NCBI GenBank assembly: GCA_019022495.1
Contig: JAFEKR010000054.1
Span: 62,001-126,000 of the forward strand
Direction of reading: 5' to 3'
DNA length: 64,000 bases
DNA from: Epichloe hybrida
Lineage: Eukaryota; Ascomycota; Sordariomycetes; Hypocreales; Clavicipitaceae
The notes beneath the pieces were generated by a model, which ran no database searches, had not been told where the DNA came from, and saw only the letters and a program-made list of their open reading frames with translations. Positions within the stretch are counted from its first letter, which is position 1, and each line of letters begins with the position of its first letter. This document shows positions 1 through 11,606 of the stretch, in pieces. Position numbers and translations under genes: made by a program.

Positions 1-482
1 CACCATGGCGTGGTATTGGGCTAGGATGGCAAAGACGATCGGTGTTGGGCCCGCAGGCATATAGTTGAAGAATCCGGCCGAGAAAGGACGTAGAACGACC
101 ATGATCATCGGCGGAATGATGGCGGTCAGGAGTGACGACACAAGCAGAAACGACTTGAGCGGTTTGTTCAGTTTGTTGTACGCGTTTGCGGGCCAAAAGA
201 GGTGTTGTGACGTCTTGTGAAACTTACAGCGTACTTTCGCGGGCCCCACATGCGTTCGACGACGCGCAGATTATACAGTGATATTGCTGAAAACAGCACC
301 TCGGTCGAGTTGGTATAACATAGTTGATAGGCGAGTAACCTCCAGAGTTGTCGATACTTCCACAGATGCGTGTCGATGGAGATGTAGAAGTAGTGTTTGA
401 CATCGAGCATGCTGGCGCCGATGGATGCTGAAACAAGACCGAGAACCAGCAACCTGGTCACAGGGGCGTTTGTGAATGTCAT
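1..482 (-). CDS. dsc2: Dsc2-like rhomboid pseudoprotease, subunit of the Dsc E3 ubiquitin ligase (5' part only)
   Basis: Two exons are visible on the minus strand: 482-228 (85 codons from ATG) and 153-1, which continues beyond the window. They flank a 74-nt intron (154-227, donor GTAAGT, acceptor CTCAAG) and give 136 N-terminal residues in frame. The protein starts MTFTNAPVTRLLVLGLVSAS and has a hydrophobic first segment, then the conserved stretch LWRLLAYQLCYTNSTEVLF, then RVVERMWGPRKYA followed by further membrane segments. This pattern is that of fungal UBA/rhomboid-like Dsc2 proteins. In known fungi Dsc2 is a Golgi/endosomal membrane subunit of the Dsc complex, needed for SREBP cleavage and membrane-protein quality control. 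The C-terminal UBA domain expected in the family lies outside the window. Family assignment is recognition by eye. Confidence 0.8.
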
Positions 483-1829
483 GGCAGGGTTTTGTTTGTT
501 TTTTTGTTTGTTGGTGATGTCTTATCAGTTGGGAAGTAGTTTGGGAGGTGGTGGGAGGTGGTGTCGTTAATAATGTGGACGCATGCTGGTAGTGGCCGTT
601 CCAAGCGGCGCGAGAATTCGGGACCAAGGCTGGCAGGTGAACTAACGACTTGAGTATGTCGTCCGGAGTCGCGCAGGATGTTCGAGAAAGGAGCGTAGCT
701 AGTTGGCTGGTGTAGATGCTGGCGTCGCGAAGTTATTAAATTGCTTCGTGGGCCGTGGCCTGTTTGAGAATTTAATAGCGGGACGCTGGCGACGGCTATG
801 ACGGGCGTCACGTGCAGCTCTCGGGGCCGCCAGTGGATTCTCCAAATGGTGAAGCAGAGGCCGATTCGGTTTCCTACCAGCACAATGGCACAACATTAAT
901 AAAGCCGATATCCATCTGTTCAACAAGGTGTGGAAGCAAGCATAATCGTGACTCCGTGACTCCGTGACCCCGTACTCCGTAGAAGGCATGTGCATACGGA
1001 GCACAATTGGCAAGCTCCCATCGCAGTTGCCCATCGCAGTTGCCCATCGCAGTTGCCCATCGCAGTTGCCCACTTGAGCACCCTGGCATCCGGCATCTCG
1101 GTAATTACCCATAATAAATCGATCCCATCCATTTTGGCACCTCATCAGTGACCTCAACGTCGCCATCCAATCCAATCCTACACATCTCACATCTCATCGT
1201 CGCTTGTGTTCGCTACCTTGGCAATCCTCTCCATCGCAATATTATATTCCTTTACTCTATTTTCACCTTCTCAACCCCTTGCTAGTAGGCCAGCCTATTC
1301 ACAGCAGTAAAGAACGAGCGCAAGACTGCATGCAGCTCTTCAGCTTGTCACAAGCAACCGACAACCAGCGGCGTCGGCAACATCTCGTCATCAGGCGAAT
1401 TTCTCTCTTGGGCACTTGTTTGAACGGCTCCTCAACTGATCATATCGACCCATCGATTTTCCGTCACGCACTCGGATACAGTCGGGCCTTGCCTGCCCCA
1501 GGGGGGAACCCAGCATCCACAACTGACTGACCTCGAAACCGCAGCATCATCACAAAGAAACGTCGCTCCAAGTTTGCCCAGTACTACGCGGTCTTGTTGC
1601 AGTGTGCTTGTCGACACTTTGAGAGGGGAGCAGAGCTGAGCCTTGGAAGAGGTAAATGTAGTATGCCTCTAGCAAATGTCGGCTCCATTGTTCTGCACCA
1701 AATCGTCTTCATTACCCACCTGGTCTATATCAGCTTGGCCTTTACCCATGCTGAGCCCAGCCTGCTCGTCCTGCTCTACTTTCTATCCAAGCTTGTGGCC
1801 AGACGACCAGAAGATCTGGACCCTGCCAT
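483..1829. other. intergenic region between divergent dsc2 and the anion transporter gene
   Basis: No convincing coding sequence is seen. The region should hold the 5' UTRs and promoters of the two divergent genes. It contains a 13-bp tandem repeat (1017-1072) and, next to it, several direct copies of ACTCCGT around 948-980. Open frames here are short and lack family resemblance. Confidence 0.6.
1017..1072. repeat. 13-bp tandem repeat, four copies
   Basis: Four perfect head-to-tail copies of CCCATCGCAGTTG occupy 1017-1068, followed by a 4-nt partial copy. It lies in the shared intergenic region about 535 bp upstream of the dsc2 start codon. Perfect identity suggests recent expansion. Confidence 0.95.
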
Positions 1830-3764
1830 ATGGCCGCCAACAACGCCCAAGTTCTAGATGCAGCCGAAACTGGCCCAAACTCACCTGAGTGCGGGTATGA
1901 GTCTCCCAATGAGCAAACCCAGCCTGGATTCTTCTCGTCGCCTTCCCCTACGCCTAGCATGCAACGAGCCCAACTGTTTCCTTCATCTGTAGCTGCAGCC
2001 CCGGCCCAAGCCCCGGCCCCGGCCTCGAGCTTGCTGCCGACGACGTCGATGGCTGCTCTTCGTCCTAGAATCTCCTTTGGCCCGCACCTCTCGGCACCAA
2101 ACCAGGCCTACATACAGAATGTCGTTGGCAAGGCCGAGAAACTGCGTCCTGACGGCAAGGTGACACTGAAAGATCGAATCGCATGTTGTCAGTGGACGTT
2201 CTTTACAATGGTGCGCATGAATGAACAGATGCTCCCGTTGCGGCATTGAGACTGACAGGGAACCACGTAGACCATGGCGACGGGTGGTGTGGCCAATGTG
2301 CTTCATGCATGTAGGGACGGCCGAGGGGACAGTTTCAAGCAAGAGACGGCACCGCTGACAGCGTAGTAGCATATTATCGAGGCAGTTGGATCACCATCGT
2401 TGGCACATGCTTTTGCCTCCTGAACATGGCGCTTTTCGTAATGAACTGCATCCTCCTGTCTTGTCGTTTTTATATGCGTCCCGGCACTTTTACGAATTCC
2501 TTTACCGATCAAGTTGAATCACTATTCATACCAGCTTTTGTGAGTCTCTCCAATCCAGACTTGTACAGCGAAACCTAACAGATGGCAGTTTGTTTCGTGA
2601 GAAAGCCACGAAGACCTGGTCTTGTTTGCATCGACTAATGCTTGTCCGCAGCATTGCCATCATTCTTATCAACATTTGTGAATATGGAGTTCCTCATTGC
2701 GGAGCCTGGTTATCACGGACTATGCAGATTTGTTTCTGGATCTATGTTGGCTTAAGTACCGTAGCCAGTGCTGGCTTGTATCTTGTCCTATGGTCAACTC
2801 TGTATGTACAAAGTCTGCCCTCCAATCCAAATCAAACCAAATCGCGTCTAACATGCAAAGAGTATTTCCCATCCACATGATGACGCCTACTTGGGTTTTC
2901 CCTGCCTACCCACTCCTGCTCACATGTCCATTCGCGGCGCACCTTATTGACTCCGCAGACGTCGCTGGACATCCGCTCTCCATCAACAAAACGGCCATAG
3001 CCCTGTGCGCAACCGCTACGCAGGGAACGGGCTGTCTGATTGCTTTCATGATTTCAGCGGCCTTCATTTACCGTCTCATGACGCAGAAGCTACCCCGAGA
3101 CATGCAACGGCCGGGTGTGGTGAGTGTTTGCCTCATACACGCGATAGAAGAGTATCAGCCACTGGGTCGATGCTGACCAGTCCCAGTTCATCTCTATTGG
3201 ACCATTTGCATTCACGGCCGCTGGTATAGGTAGGATAAGTCGTCGTAGATGTGTTTCTCTGCCTCGGGCTGATATTGACAGCGCAACTTGGGAGCCGATC
3301 CAAGAGCATCATTCCTGACAACTTCCTCGACACGCCAGTCACGGCCGATGTGATCAGAGTGGTTTCTGTGCTCGTGGGACTCTGGCTCTGGGGCCTCGCA
3401 ATGTGGTTCTTCCTCGTGTCGGTCGGCTCGCTGTGGAAGTATACGCGGTCGGGGCACAAGATGCCATTTCAAATGACGTGGTGGTCGTTTGTATTTCCCA
3501 ACACAGCTTTGGTATGTAGCAAGCAAGACGTGTCGTTGCCCCGTTGCCCGTTTTTTTTTTTTGCAGAAGAGAAAACTAACAGGGCTCTTCAAAAAGGTCG
3601 TGGCAACAGAAACTATGGGCGACGTCTTCAACAACGAGGGCATTCATATCTTTAGTGCAGTCATGACCATCGGCCTCGTTGTGGTTTGGATCGGCGTCTT
3701 CATCACCATGGTGCGCTGTCTACGGACAAGGAAATTGCTCTGGCCTCAGGATGTCCATGTCTAG
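1830..3764 (+). CDS. SLAC1/TehA/Mae1-family C4-dicarboxylate (malic acid) transporter or anion channel, nine exons
   Basis: Exons: 1830-2210, 2271-2310, 2367 (or 2370)-2539, 2589-2596, 2652-2801, 2861-3119, 3187-3229, 3282-3511, 3597-3764. The sum is in frame and gives about 482 residues; the exon-3 acceptor is ambiguous by one codon. The soluble N-terminus is Pro/Ala-rich (residues 1-100). About ten hydrophobic segments follow, with family landmarks TMATGGVANVLH, LFIPAF, PTWVFPAYPLLL and a conserved WWSFVFPNTA near the C-terminus. Members move malate and related dicarboxylates, sulfite or other anions across the plasma membrane. The substrate cannot be decided here. Exon 4 is only 8 nt; it is required to keep frame and restores the conserved FIPAF-FVS segment. 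Introns are 49-85 nt with clear CTAAC or CTGAC branch sites. The gene is convergent with the PP2C gene. Confidence 0.88.
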
Positions 3765-4312
3765 TCGACAAAGACCGGGGCTCGATCGTTTTCCCGTCCA
3801 AACGTATCCTTGCTTCACACTGGGCTACCATTTGGTGTATGATGCAGAGCATGTGCTCCCGTGTCAAGATTCCATTTCTCTCTCGGGATGCTTGCTGGTG
3901 TCGAACCACGGCATGTAATACTAGTTTAAAAACCTAAAGTAACAGATAGTACAAACAGCGATTCCGTCAGTCCCTCGCTTGATATTTCGCCCTTTTAGTC
4001 ATTTTTTTGTCTTTGCTTCTTTTTCGCTTCATAATGATGGAAAAACACACTCTTCTTTCTCTCGCTTCAGGGGCTAAACGCGCTATGCATATGCTTCATT
4101 GCAGGCATTTCGTCGCCAACGGAATCTTCTTATACAGACAGACCAGAGCCCCCTTTTTAGTAATAAAATCGAGCCCAGCCCACCACCGCCGCAGCCATGA
4201 TGACCCACGCAACGAGGAATTCTTCGAAGCAGCTCAGCTTGACAACCGCGAAAGGCAGAGTCGTGTGCAGACGTAGAGGCCAGTACACGGGTGTGCAGAA
4301 ACGCCTGTTCAC
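3765..4312. other. convergent 3' intergenic region
   Basis: This 548-bp region lies between two converging genes and presumably holds both 3' UTRs. No independent gene is supported. On the minus strand, 4160-4312 stays open in the frame of the PP2C gene after its stop codon (see findings). Confidence 0.6.
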
Positions 4313-6294
4313 CTAGAGCTTAGGCCTTGGCTCGGCAGTATCCGCCGTAGCATCGAGATTGATCGTGACCTCGCCTGTCTTGGGGCCGTTTCCAAAAAAG
4401 ATGACCTGGACTGTGAGATCGTCGCTACAAAGGCCGTTTAATACAAACGTGTTGCGTGACAGTGTGAAGAGCAGGAAAGAGGAGAGGGGAGGAGGTGAAC
4501 GTACCGATATCGTCTTGAGAAGGGGGAAGGGAGCGTGAGCAGCGCCCTGACTTGCTCATCGTTGTTACCACCCAGTGCGTTCCTGACCAAGTGGGTCGCG
4601 ACGTTGTTGTCCTTGAGGGTGAAGCGATCCTTTGCGTCGGGGTTGATGCCCCATTGCTGGACACGAATGGGCGTCTTTTGACCGTCGAGGCTGTCGGTCT
4701 TGGGGTGTTCTACGGGCAGAGGTTTGTTCCGGGACCCAAAGATTCTGGACCACGTTGCTTCGAACGGGGACGATGAGGACGACGATGATGATGATGAGCT
4801 GGTGGCTCGGGATTCGATCCATTGGCCCACGAGGCCGACTACTTCTTCGTTGGTGAGCATTTCCCACAGCCCGTCTGTGGCGAGAACGAGGAAGTCGCCC
4901 TTTTCGGGATGGATCTTGGTGGTGGTGACGACGGGCTCGGCCGTGACGTAGGGGGGGGTTTTGAGCAAGGGGGAGGGGGAGCGGCCGAAGAAGCTACTGC
5001 GTAGCTTGCCGGCTACGTCGCGGCTCCATTTGTAGACGGCGTCGCCAAACGCACGGGTTGGCTCGAGACCGCCGAGGACGCGGCCGTTTCGGATAACGTT
5101 TTCTTCGCCGGGGTGCTCTTTGCGCATGCGTGCGGCCTCGTTGGGGTTCCCGCCCGTTTGGTCCTCTGAGAGCGCCGTGGCCGTCCACTTGCCCGAGTCA
5201 GAGCGGCGTCCGAGGACGGCGCGTGAGTCGCCTGTGCAGGCTACGCGGAGGAGGTTGCTTCGGCTGTCGTAGAAGGAGAGCAGGGCGCAGGACCCGGATA
5301 GGGCGGGCTGGAGCAGTTCGGCGGCTACGGCCTTGGAGCTGGCCTTGAAGACCTTTTCTACGCTCTTGTGCACGATTTCGTCGTCCAAACGATTGAAGCC
5401 TGTCTTGATGGCTAGATCGATGGCCTCGTTGGGTGGTAGGCTTGTCTCGGCAGACTTATATGTCTCGTTGAGCTCTCGTGCGACGTAGCTGATGAGGCTT
5501 TCTCGCAGCGTTGCTGATGTTGTCCAGCCGCTAATTGGGAAAAAAAGAAAAAGATAAAAAGAAAGTCTCACATTAGTAGAGGTTCTGCTGTGCCTGCTGG
5601 GAAGAGCGGGAGCAACTCACGAATGGCCGTCGAACACGCCCCAGAACATCCAATCGCTGGTTGTTCCGTCCACCACGCCGGAGGATCGGCTGGGGACCTG
5701 AACGATTTTCTCGGCGTGGTCATCCTCGATGGGGTCATTGCTCGGCAATTGCACCAAATCATATCTCGTCACGCCCTGGCCACGGTTTACCGAGAAGGAC
5801 TGCTCCAGGTTTCGCAGCTTCTCCGTCGCCTGGTCCGGGGTCAACATCTCGACGAAGCGGCGTCCGTCAGCCGTTTGCTTGGAGATGGGCATTTCGCCGA
5901 CTATGGTGCCCTGGCGTAGCTCGTCTGCTCCGACAACGAGAACGGTTCGGGTGGCGAGGGCATCACGGGTGGCGCCCTGGGTCGAGGTGAAACTGCGTGT
6001 GACGGACTGGGTGCCGGGAACGCGGTTTGAATTGAACGAGTACCAGGCGCCGTAGCCGACGACGACGCTGGATACCAGAGCAACGGGCAGGCGTCTAAAG
6101 TACATGGATGATCTCAGAGGCTCATTGGCGGTGGTTTGGCGATGAGCGTTTTGGCTGGCGGCAGAGAAGAGAGCTCGGCCTGAGGTTCGCGAGGAGCGCG
6201 GAAGGTTGCGGACGGCGCTCAAGTATGATGATGTTGTCCGGAACGCTTTGAGGGACGCTCGATGCATTGGATCGGCGAGCTGGGGGGAAGGCAC
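4313..6294 (-). CDS. mitochondrial PP2C-family protein phosphatase (pyruvate dehydrogenase phosphatase, Ptc5/Ptc6-like)
   Basis: Exons 6294-5621, 5530-4505 and 4424-4313 are joined by 90-nt and 80-nt introns and give 603 residues. The N-terminus is Arg/Ser-rich and acid-poor, as in a mitochondrial presequence. A hydrophobic segment follows (about residues 70-88, LPVALVSSVVVGYGAWYSF), suggesting an inner-membrane anchor. PP2C metal-site motifs are in order: WGVFDGHSG across the first splice junction, ACTGDSRAVLG, LVLATDGLWEML and KDNNVATHLVRNALGG, ending with RRYRDDLTVQVIFFG across the second junction. The final DD is the conserved distal metal pair. A run of about twelve serines is a low-complexity insert. 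In yeast such enzymes dephosphorylate and reactivate pyruvate dehydrogenase E1alpha; this role is inferred from the family. A second Met at residue 10 is an alternative start. Confidence 0.88.
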
Positions 6295-6782
6295 GAGCGT
6301 CGAGAGCTACAGAGTATCGTCGAGGACGACGGAGGAGAGGCGGAACGATGACTCTGCCACAGAAACGTCGTCTGTCCTAGATGACGCCGTTACGTGAGGA
6401 TCGCGAGTTCTGTTCTCCGGTGAGCATGGGTGCCAACGTTGAGAGAAAAGAAAAGGCAGGAATTGCGATGGTGGAGGAGGAGTTGACATTGTGGTGCTGC
6501 ACTGGCAACGACTGGCAACTAATAACAACACATCCGTAACTGCTGAAGGAAACTGCGATGCCGAGAGGTCCAGCACGGGATTGGCTGCCGGCCTCACCTG
6601 GGGGTGGGTCCCACGCTAGACATTTACATTGTATGTATGTACTTACTCCATACTCCGTACGGACCGGTCCACATTGACCCAACTCATCAAAGTCGTTGTG
6701 TACTCACTCACTCATAACCTCCAACAACAGACTCAAACTCAAACTCAAACCACGTCCAGAATCCTCGCCAAATCGCGCCCCA
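6295..6782. promoter_or_regulatory. divergent promoter region (PP2C gene / KPWE gene)
   Basis: This is 488 bp between the start codons of two divergent genes. It contains TACTCCGTACGG near 6650-6662 and a short CAAACT/CTCAAA direct repeat at about 6728-6750 just upstream of the plus-strand start. No TATA box stands out. Confidence 0.4.
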
Positions 6783-7593
6783 ATGGCCCAACTAACGCCT
6801 TGCCTCTCAGGAGCCGAGCGCATCCGCTCCCTCCAAGACGATGACTCCATATTCCAAGCCTTTGACGCATACCCCTGGACAAAAGATAAGATGTTCCTGG
6901 TATGAGCCTCACTTCTGAAAACTTATAAAAATCAACAAGGCAAGGTCAAGCAACAATCCGTCTCATTCGTCTGACACTTCTCAGTCCGGCCTCTCCGCCA
7001 TCCTTGGCCCCCCCAATTCCTCCAATGGCTCACCCGCCGACATGGCTGTCCACGCCCGCATCTTCTACTATGCCCAGCGGGTAGGCGTGCAAATAGACTT
7101 TGCCAGATACAAAGCCTGGCTGACCGAGAATCCAAATCACTCGCCGGCCCAAGTCTTGCCAGAAGAGTATCTGGCATCCCAGACCGAACCTCTGCTCCCC
7201 TGGCAGCAAGCGGCTCCAAAAGCAGATCTTTACGTTGATCGGAAAGCCGCTGCTGCGGGCTCTCCTGACGGCCAACCTAGCTACCCGATGGGATTCGCTG
7301 ACATGTTAAAGTTGCTACAGGAAGGCAAGGAAATTCCAGGCATACGGCAGATCCCCAATACCGTTGCTAGAGACCCCGTATGTTCCTGCACCAAACCATC
7401 CTCGTCGTACCGCCTTGGGAGTCTCGCCTAACAAATATTTTATCTTCAGTCAGTGAGACCTGTAGGGGCGCGCGCAGCTCCAAAGAAGCCTTGGGAAAAG
7501 GAAACCATTCAGCAGGCTCCAGATCTGAGTCTCCCCAAGGCTCTCGACACCGAATTCCCTCCTCTCGATACAGACCCTACGGAACCTGCGTGA
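6783..7593 (+). CDS. KPWE-motif peroxisomal protein, Pex39-like
   Basis: Three exons (6783-6899, 6985-7377, 7450-7593) separated by 85-nt and 72-nt phase-0 introns give 217 residues. The protein is soluble, with no signal peptide or membrane segment. The N-terminal half (residues 1-100) has an aromatic helix-rich part with YYAQRVGVQIDFARYKAWL. Two short conserved motifs follow: EIPGIRQIPNTV and, at the start of exon 3, APKKPWEKE. The pairing of an IPGI-R-IP motif with KPWE is known from a small family including yeast Yjr012c and human C6ORF226 (Pex39), which assist Pex7-dependent import of PTS2 cargo; KPWE is also found in Pex13. The role is inferred from those motifs. It is tail-to-tail with the PUF gene, 278 bp away. 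Confidence 0.7.
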
Positions 7594-7871
7594 GACTGTA
7601 GCATCCTGGAATTCCTCCTTTTTCTTTGCATCACGAGCAGTGCACATCGGGGAGCTGTCTTCCTTTCTTCATTTAAATCGTGCGAAGATGCCCAGGCTGT
7701 TCAACGGCGTGATTTAAAACTGTCCTTGGCATTCGTCGCCCCTCCAATCACATTCAAGAACATAGCAGCATGCAATTCAAAGCAAAATTCCTATATTATG
7801 CAAAGGCGATAATGACTTCAAGATCTGAATAAAAACAGAGGCTCAGTATCTCCCTATACTCCTTTCCCTTC

Positions 7872-10503
7872 CTAACGATATGCTCCTCCAAATCGTGGAC
7901 CAGGTCCCATCCTACCACCACCCATGCCAGGGCCGACACCAGGACCAGGTCGAGTGGTGACGGCGTGGTTGGTGCAAAGCATGCCAACTCGGGACCCAAA
8001 CTTGGATCCGCGGAGAGACACCATGTGCTTGCGGATATGTGCTGCCACTACCTCTCGGTGCTGGGATGTGGCATTGTTCAGAATCCACTGCACAAGATAG
8101 TTGCCATACTGGTCACTCGCAATGTCGATCAAGGGAATTCGTGTCCGATCCAAGCGGCCCTCGCAAACTCGGTCTAGATAGCGTCCCAAGAACTCGCCGC
8201 CGCCGATTTTCAAACACTTCTCCACCACTTTGGACGCAAACTGGTCGGTACTGTATTCGGCTGCATAGCGAATGACGTGATCAACGGCCCTGCCACGGTC
8301 TGGGGGTGCCCCATGTTCGCAAATGTGCTGAATGCACCAATTGCCAAACTGACCATGAGCGACGATATCAATATTGGCGAGAACTTCTTCAATACAGGGG
8401 CGCTAATGGGGCAAAAGAGATTAGAAATGGAGCCAGCCTGCCTTTGTCAAATCGAACAGCTTACCTTGTCCTCCTCCAAACAATTCTCAAAAATATTCTG
8501 GACCACCAAGCTGCCCGTTTCGCCCAAAGCTACTTCATGCCACATGCCTCGCAAAGCTTCATTGACGTATTTCATAATTTGAGGCGGAGATTCGGTCCAT
8601 CGAAGCTCAAAAAGCTTCTGCCATACATGGCAAGCATATCGATGTATAACTGTTTCGGGAATGCGGCGGAGAAGCTCATGCACCATGACGGCCTTGTACT
8701 CTTCCGGCACTGAGTCAAATGCCTTTTGCACCACGTGGCATCCAAAGGGGTCCATGGATAGATTGAGTGTGTTGCCGCGGATGGCCTGAGCAATCTTGAC
8801 AACCTGCTCTGGCGTTCCATGCTCAAAGCACCGCTGTACGAGAAAATTGCCAAACCTGTTCACCATCAGTGGATATGCCTGTGCCACAATAGCCTCGACA
8901 ATGTCATATTTCTGATCAGGCGTGCCGACTTTTAATTTCTGTTGTAGGAATATGGAGGCTTGTTGATCATTGCTGCACACAATCTTGTCGACGATGTATT
9001 TCCAATTGCAAGTCACATTACGGTCGAGCAGACGGCGATAGTTCAGAGGCTCAGTAGGGGGCAAATATGTCGGGCCCTCGGCAGCAAGTCCCTAACTTTG
9101 ATGTTAGTGAGCAGATCTTTTTTTTTTTTTTCTTTTTTGCCACAGTGACTCACTTCATTCTTCCAGCCGGTTTTGGACGTGAATTCAGACGCGTGAGGAG
9201 ATAATGGCGTGCCGACAGGCTGTTGCTGATAGCCGGGATAACCTCCTATGCCCAGAGCACCCAGCCCAGGAGGCAGGGCCAACGGCCCTGATGGCATGGC
9301 TCCTCCTCCTCCTCCTCCTCCTCCTCCCAGTGCCTCGTATTGGGCCATCGGCCCTCCGCCGATGGGGTTGTACCCCATGTTGGCAAGATGGTGTGAGTTG
9401 CTGATTCGGTGATCGTAACGATGCACTCGACGGCTGGCGGATTGACGCATCACGAGATCCGAGTCTGGGCTCAAGCGATCTCCACGGTACCCCTCCATTA
9501 GCTGATAAGAGACAGGTGCCTCAGGAAATCCCGTATTAAAAGCTCGATTTCCCAGCCAGGATCCTGGTTGAGGCTCATTACTGGTTGTACTTAGAGGCCC
9601 ATTGTTGGCAAAGTTTGGCCCCTTTGGATTGCCCCAGATGCCCTTGGCTCGGCCAAAAGCAGTCGCAGACAGATTGTCGCTCATGTCCGACTGGTCATCA
9701 TCCACAATAGACCAAGTACTTTCCCGAGATGCTGTGCCCATGTTTCGAGTCATGTGAATTGGATGCATATCCGACTCGCCCTCTTTGAAGGAGCGAGTGG
9801 ATAGTTCCTGGTCGAGTTTGGAAATTTTGTTTTGGGCTTGTGCAAGCTGGAGCTTCAAACGAAGAACCTCGTCAGTTTCAGGACGAGCGTCATCCAAGGT
9901 GGCACTAGCTGGACGAGTGCTGGGCGCTGTAGACGAGAAGCCCTCTGAGGCTGGCGTAATGGGCAGCGAGTTACTGGAGGATGTGTGGCCTGGCAGCCTC
10001 TGACACATGGTTATATTATCGTCTCCAGACCTGAGGGCTTCGTTTTGCTGGTTGAGAACTGCCTTTTGTTCTGACAGTCTTGCCAAAAGTTTGTCCATCG
10101 GGTAGCTCTCATTTGTGTTGTGACCATCCGCGATTTCCTGCTTATTAACTGTGTCAGATCAAGAATTTTCACCATGGTTTTGTAGAACTAACCTTTGGGC
10201 AGCCTTGATTGACGAGCTTTGATGATGCCAACACGTGAACACTTTGTTGTCCCTGATAGGGTGACCCCGTTTCCTAGCAGAAGATTGTAAATCCTGATGA
10301 AGTGGGTGTTGAAACAAGACAGGCCCCAGAAGAAAGGATCGATGAGCCCGTGTGAAGACGGGAATGAATTTGTCACCTACATTACCTTGATTGACAGGTG
10401 ACGGCCGATCACTGCCAGCCTGTGAAGAGTCTTCCTGAAAACAGCTCCCAGGGATGACACCAGTTCGTTGAGAAGGGGAGCCTCTGAAATCCGGGGTGGT
10501 CAT
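7872..10503 (-). CDS. PUF (Pumilio) family RNA-binding protein
   Basis: Exons on the minus strand: 10503-10386, 10252-10193, 10148-9154, 9091-8465, 8402-7872, giving 776 residues in frame. The acceptor of exon 2 is uncertain (10252 or 10273, both in frame), and the 44-nt second intron is tentative. The N-terminal 390 residues are low-complexity, with a leucine-rich coiled coil (KLQLAQAQNKISKLDQEL) and a polyglycine run. Eight PUF repeats fill about residues 410-735; their cores are NRFGNFLVQRC, DPFGCHVVQKAF, RYACHVWQKLF, ETGSLVVQNIF, GQFGNWCIQH, DQFASKVVEKC and DQYGNYLVQW, plus a degenerate first repeat. The tail is Gly/Met/Arg-rich. PUF proteins bind UGUR-type 3' UTR sites and control mRNA stability and translation. 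The atypical RYACHVWQ repeat 4 resembles a fungal-specific PUF class, but I cannot assign the exact paralogue. Confidence 0.88.
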
Positions 10504-11606
10504 TGTGAGTTCAATCCGGGGATGGTGCAGACCAAAGCTGCTGAGATGTATTGAAAAGGAAATAAATAACAACCACTGTGCTCTTCACGCGAGGCACAGC
10601 CAATAAGATTATGAAGATTTCACTCAAAAAAAACAGACCTGTTAGATCGCAGACAGAGGTGACGTGGGAAAAACCAAGACAGTGGGTGCAGAGAAATTAG
10701 AAGAGATGGAAGAACAAAAGAAGCGGACGAAGCAGAAGAAAAGGAGAGATGCCTGTGAAAGAAGATGGCTGCAGTAGATGTTGGCTGGATGGAGCTGACG
10801 AAAGAACGACTGAAGGTGGAAAATGGCAGGTGCCGGCAAGTGCTGAATTGCCTGAGGTCATCTCCGTGGACCAGATTAGACGAAAATGGCAGGGCAATAA
10901 ATGGCAGGCATCGAGTGTCAAGCGAGCATCTCCTCTGACGAGAGGGTTGGGGATATGGAGTTGGGAAAGACGATGGGACACGAGAAATGCCGAGGCCGGA
11001 GAATGAATAAATCCCATGGTGCTGAAGCCCGGGAAAGCCCTGAGCAGCCGCATACACCTGGCAAAGGCGGTGGCAGGTGGAAGGTGGAAGGGGATGGATC
11101 AAGCGCGTCACTTGGACCAGCCACAGGCCAAACAGTGCATCGTCCTTCAACATGCTCTCGAGAGTCGAAAATGTCGTGTTTCAAGCTCCTAATGTTGGTG
11201 GAGTCTTCCTTTCACGATGCAACTTTATGCCCTGCGTGATGTATTGATCCGTTGTTCCGTCACTTTCCCGGAACATTATGTCCGCGACTCTAACAGCCCA
11301 TCGATCTGAGAGGAGGTAGTAGATGGAGGTTGCCTGAGACACAGAAACATATCTATGCATTCTACAAAAGCATGAATGTATGGTAAAATTTGTACAACAT
11401 GTATACACACTCCGCCTCTCGAATCAATATTTCTCCGACATGGCCACCACCCGTGGAGAGTCTTGGATTCCTGCCGTGGCAGCTCTCTCTCCGTGACACC
11501 GACTCGAGCGTTGTTGTTCTTCTCGATAATTTCCTGCCTATCGGAATAACGTCATATCACCATCGATCGTTCATCCCCCACACCAAATCTTGCCCTCAGC
11601 TACCGC
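10504..11606. other. long 5' region of the PUF gene
   Basis: This 1.1-kb stretch separates the PUF start codon from the upstream same-strand mS33 gene. It is purine-rich on the plus strand (10,620-10,760, many GAAGA/AGAAG tracts), meaning a pyrimidine-rich leader for the PUF mRNA. Open frames are short and unlike known proteins. A long 5' UTR is likely for an RNA-binding regulator, but no transcript evidence is available. Confidence 0.45.

Noticed and set aside
3880..3910. GGTTCGACACC on the minus strand, resembling a tRNA B box
   Set aside because: The surrounding bases do not form a T-arm or acceptor stem, and no matching A box lies at the right distance.
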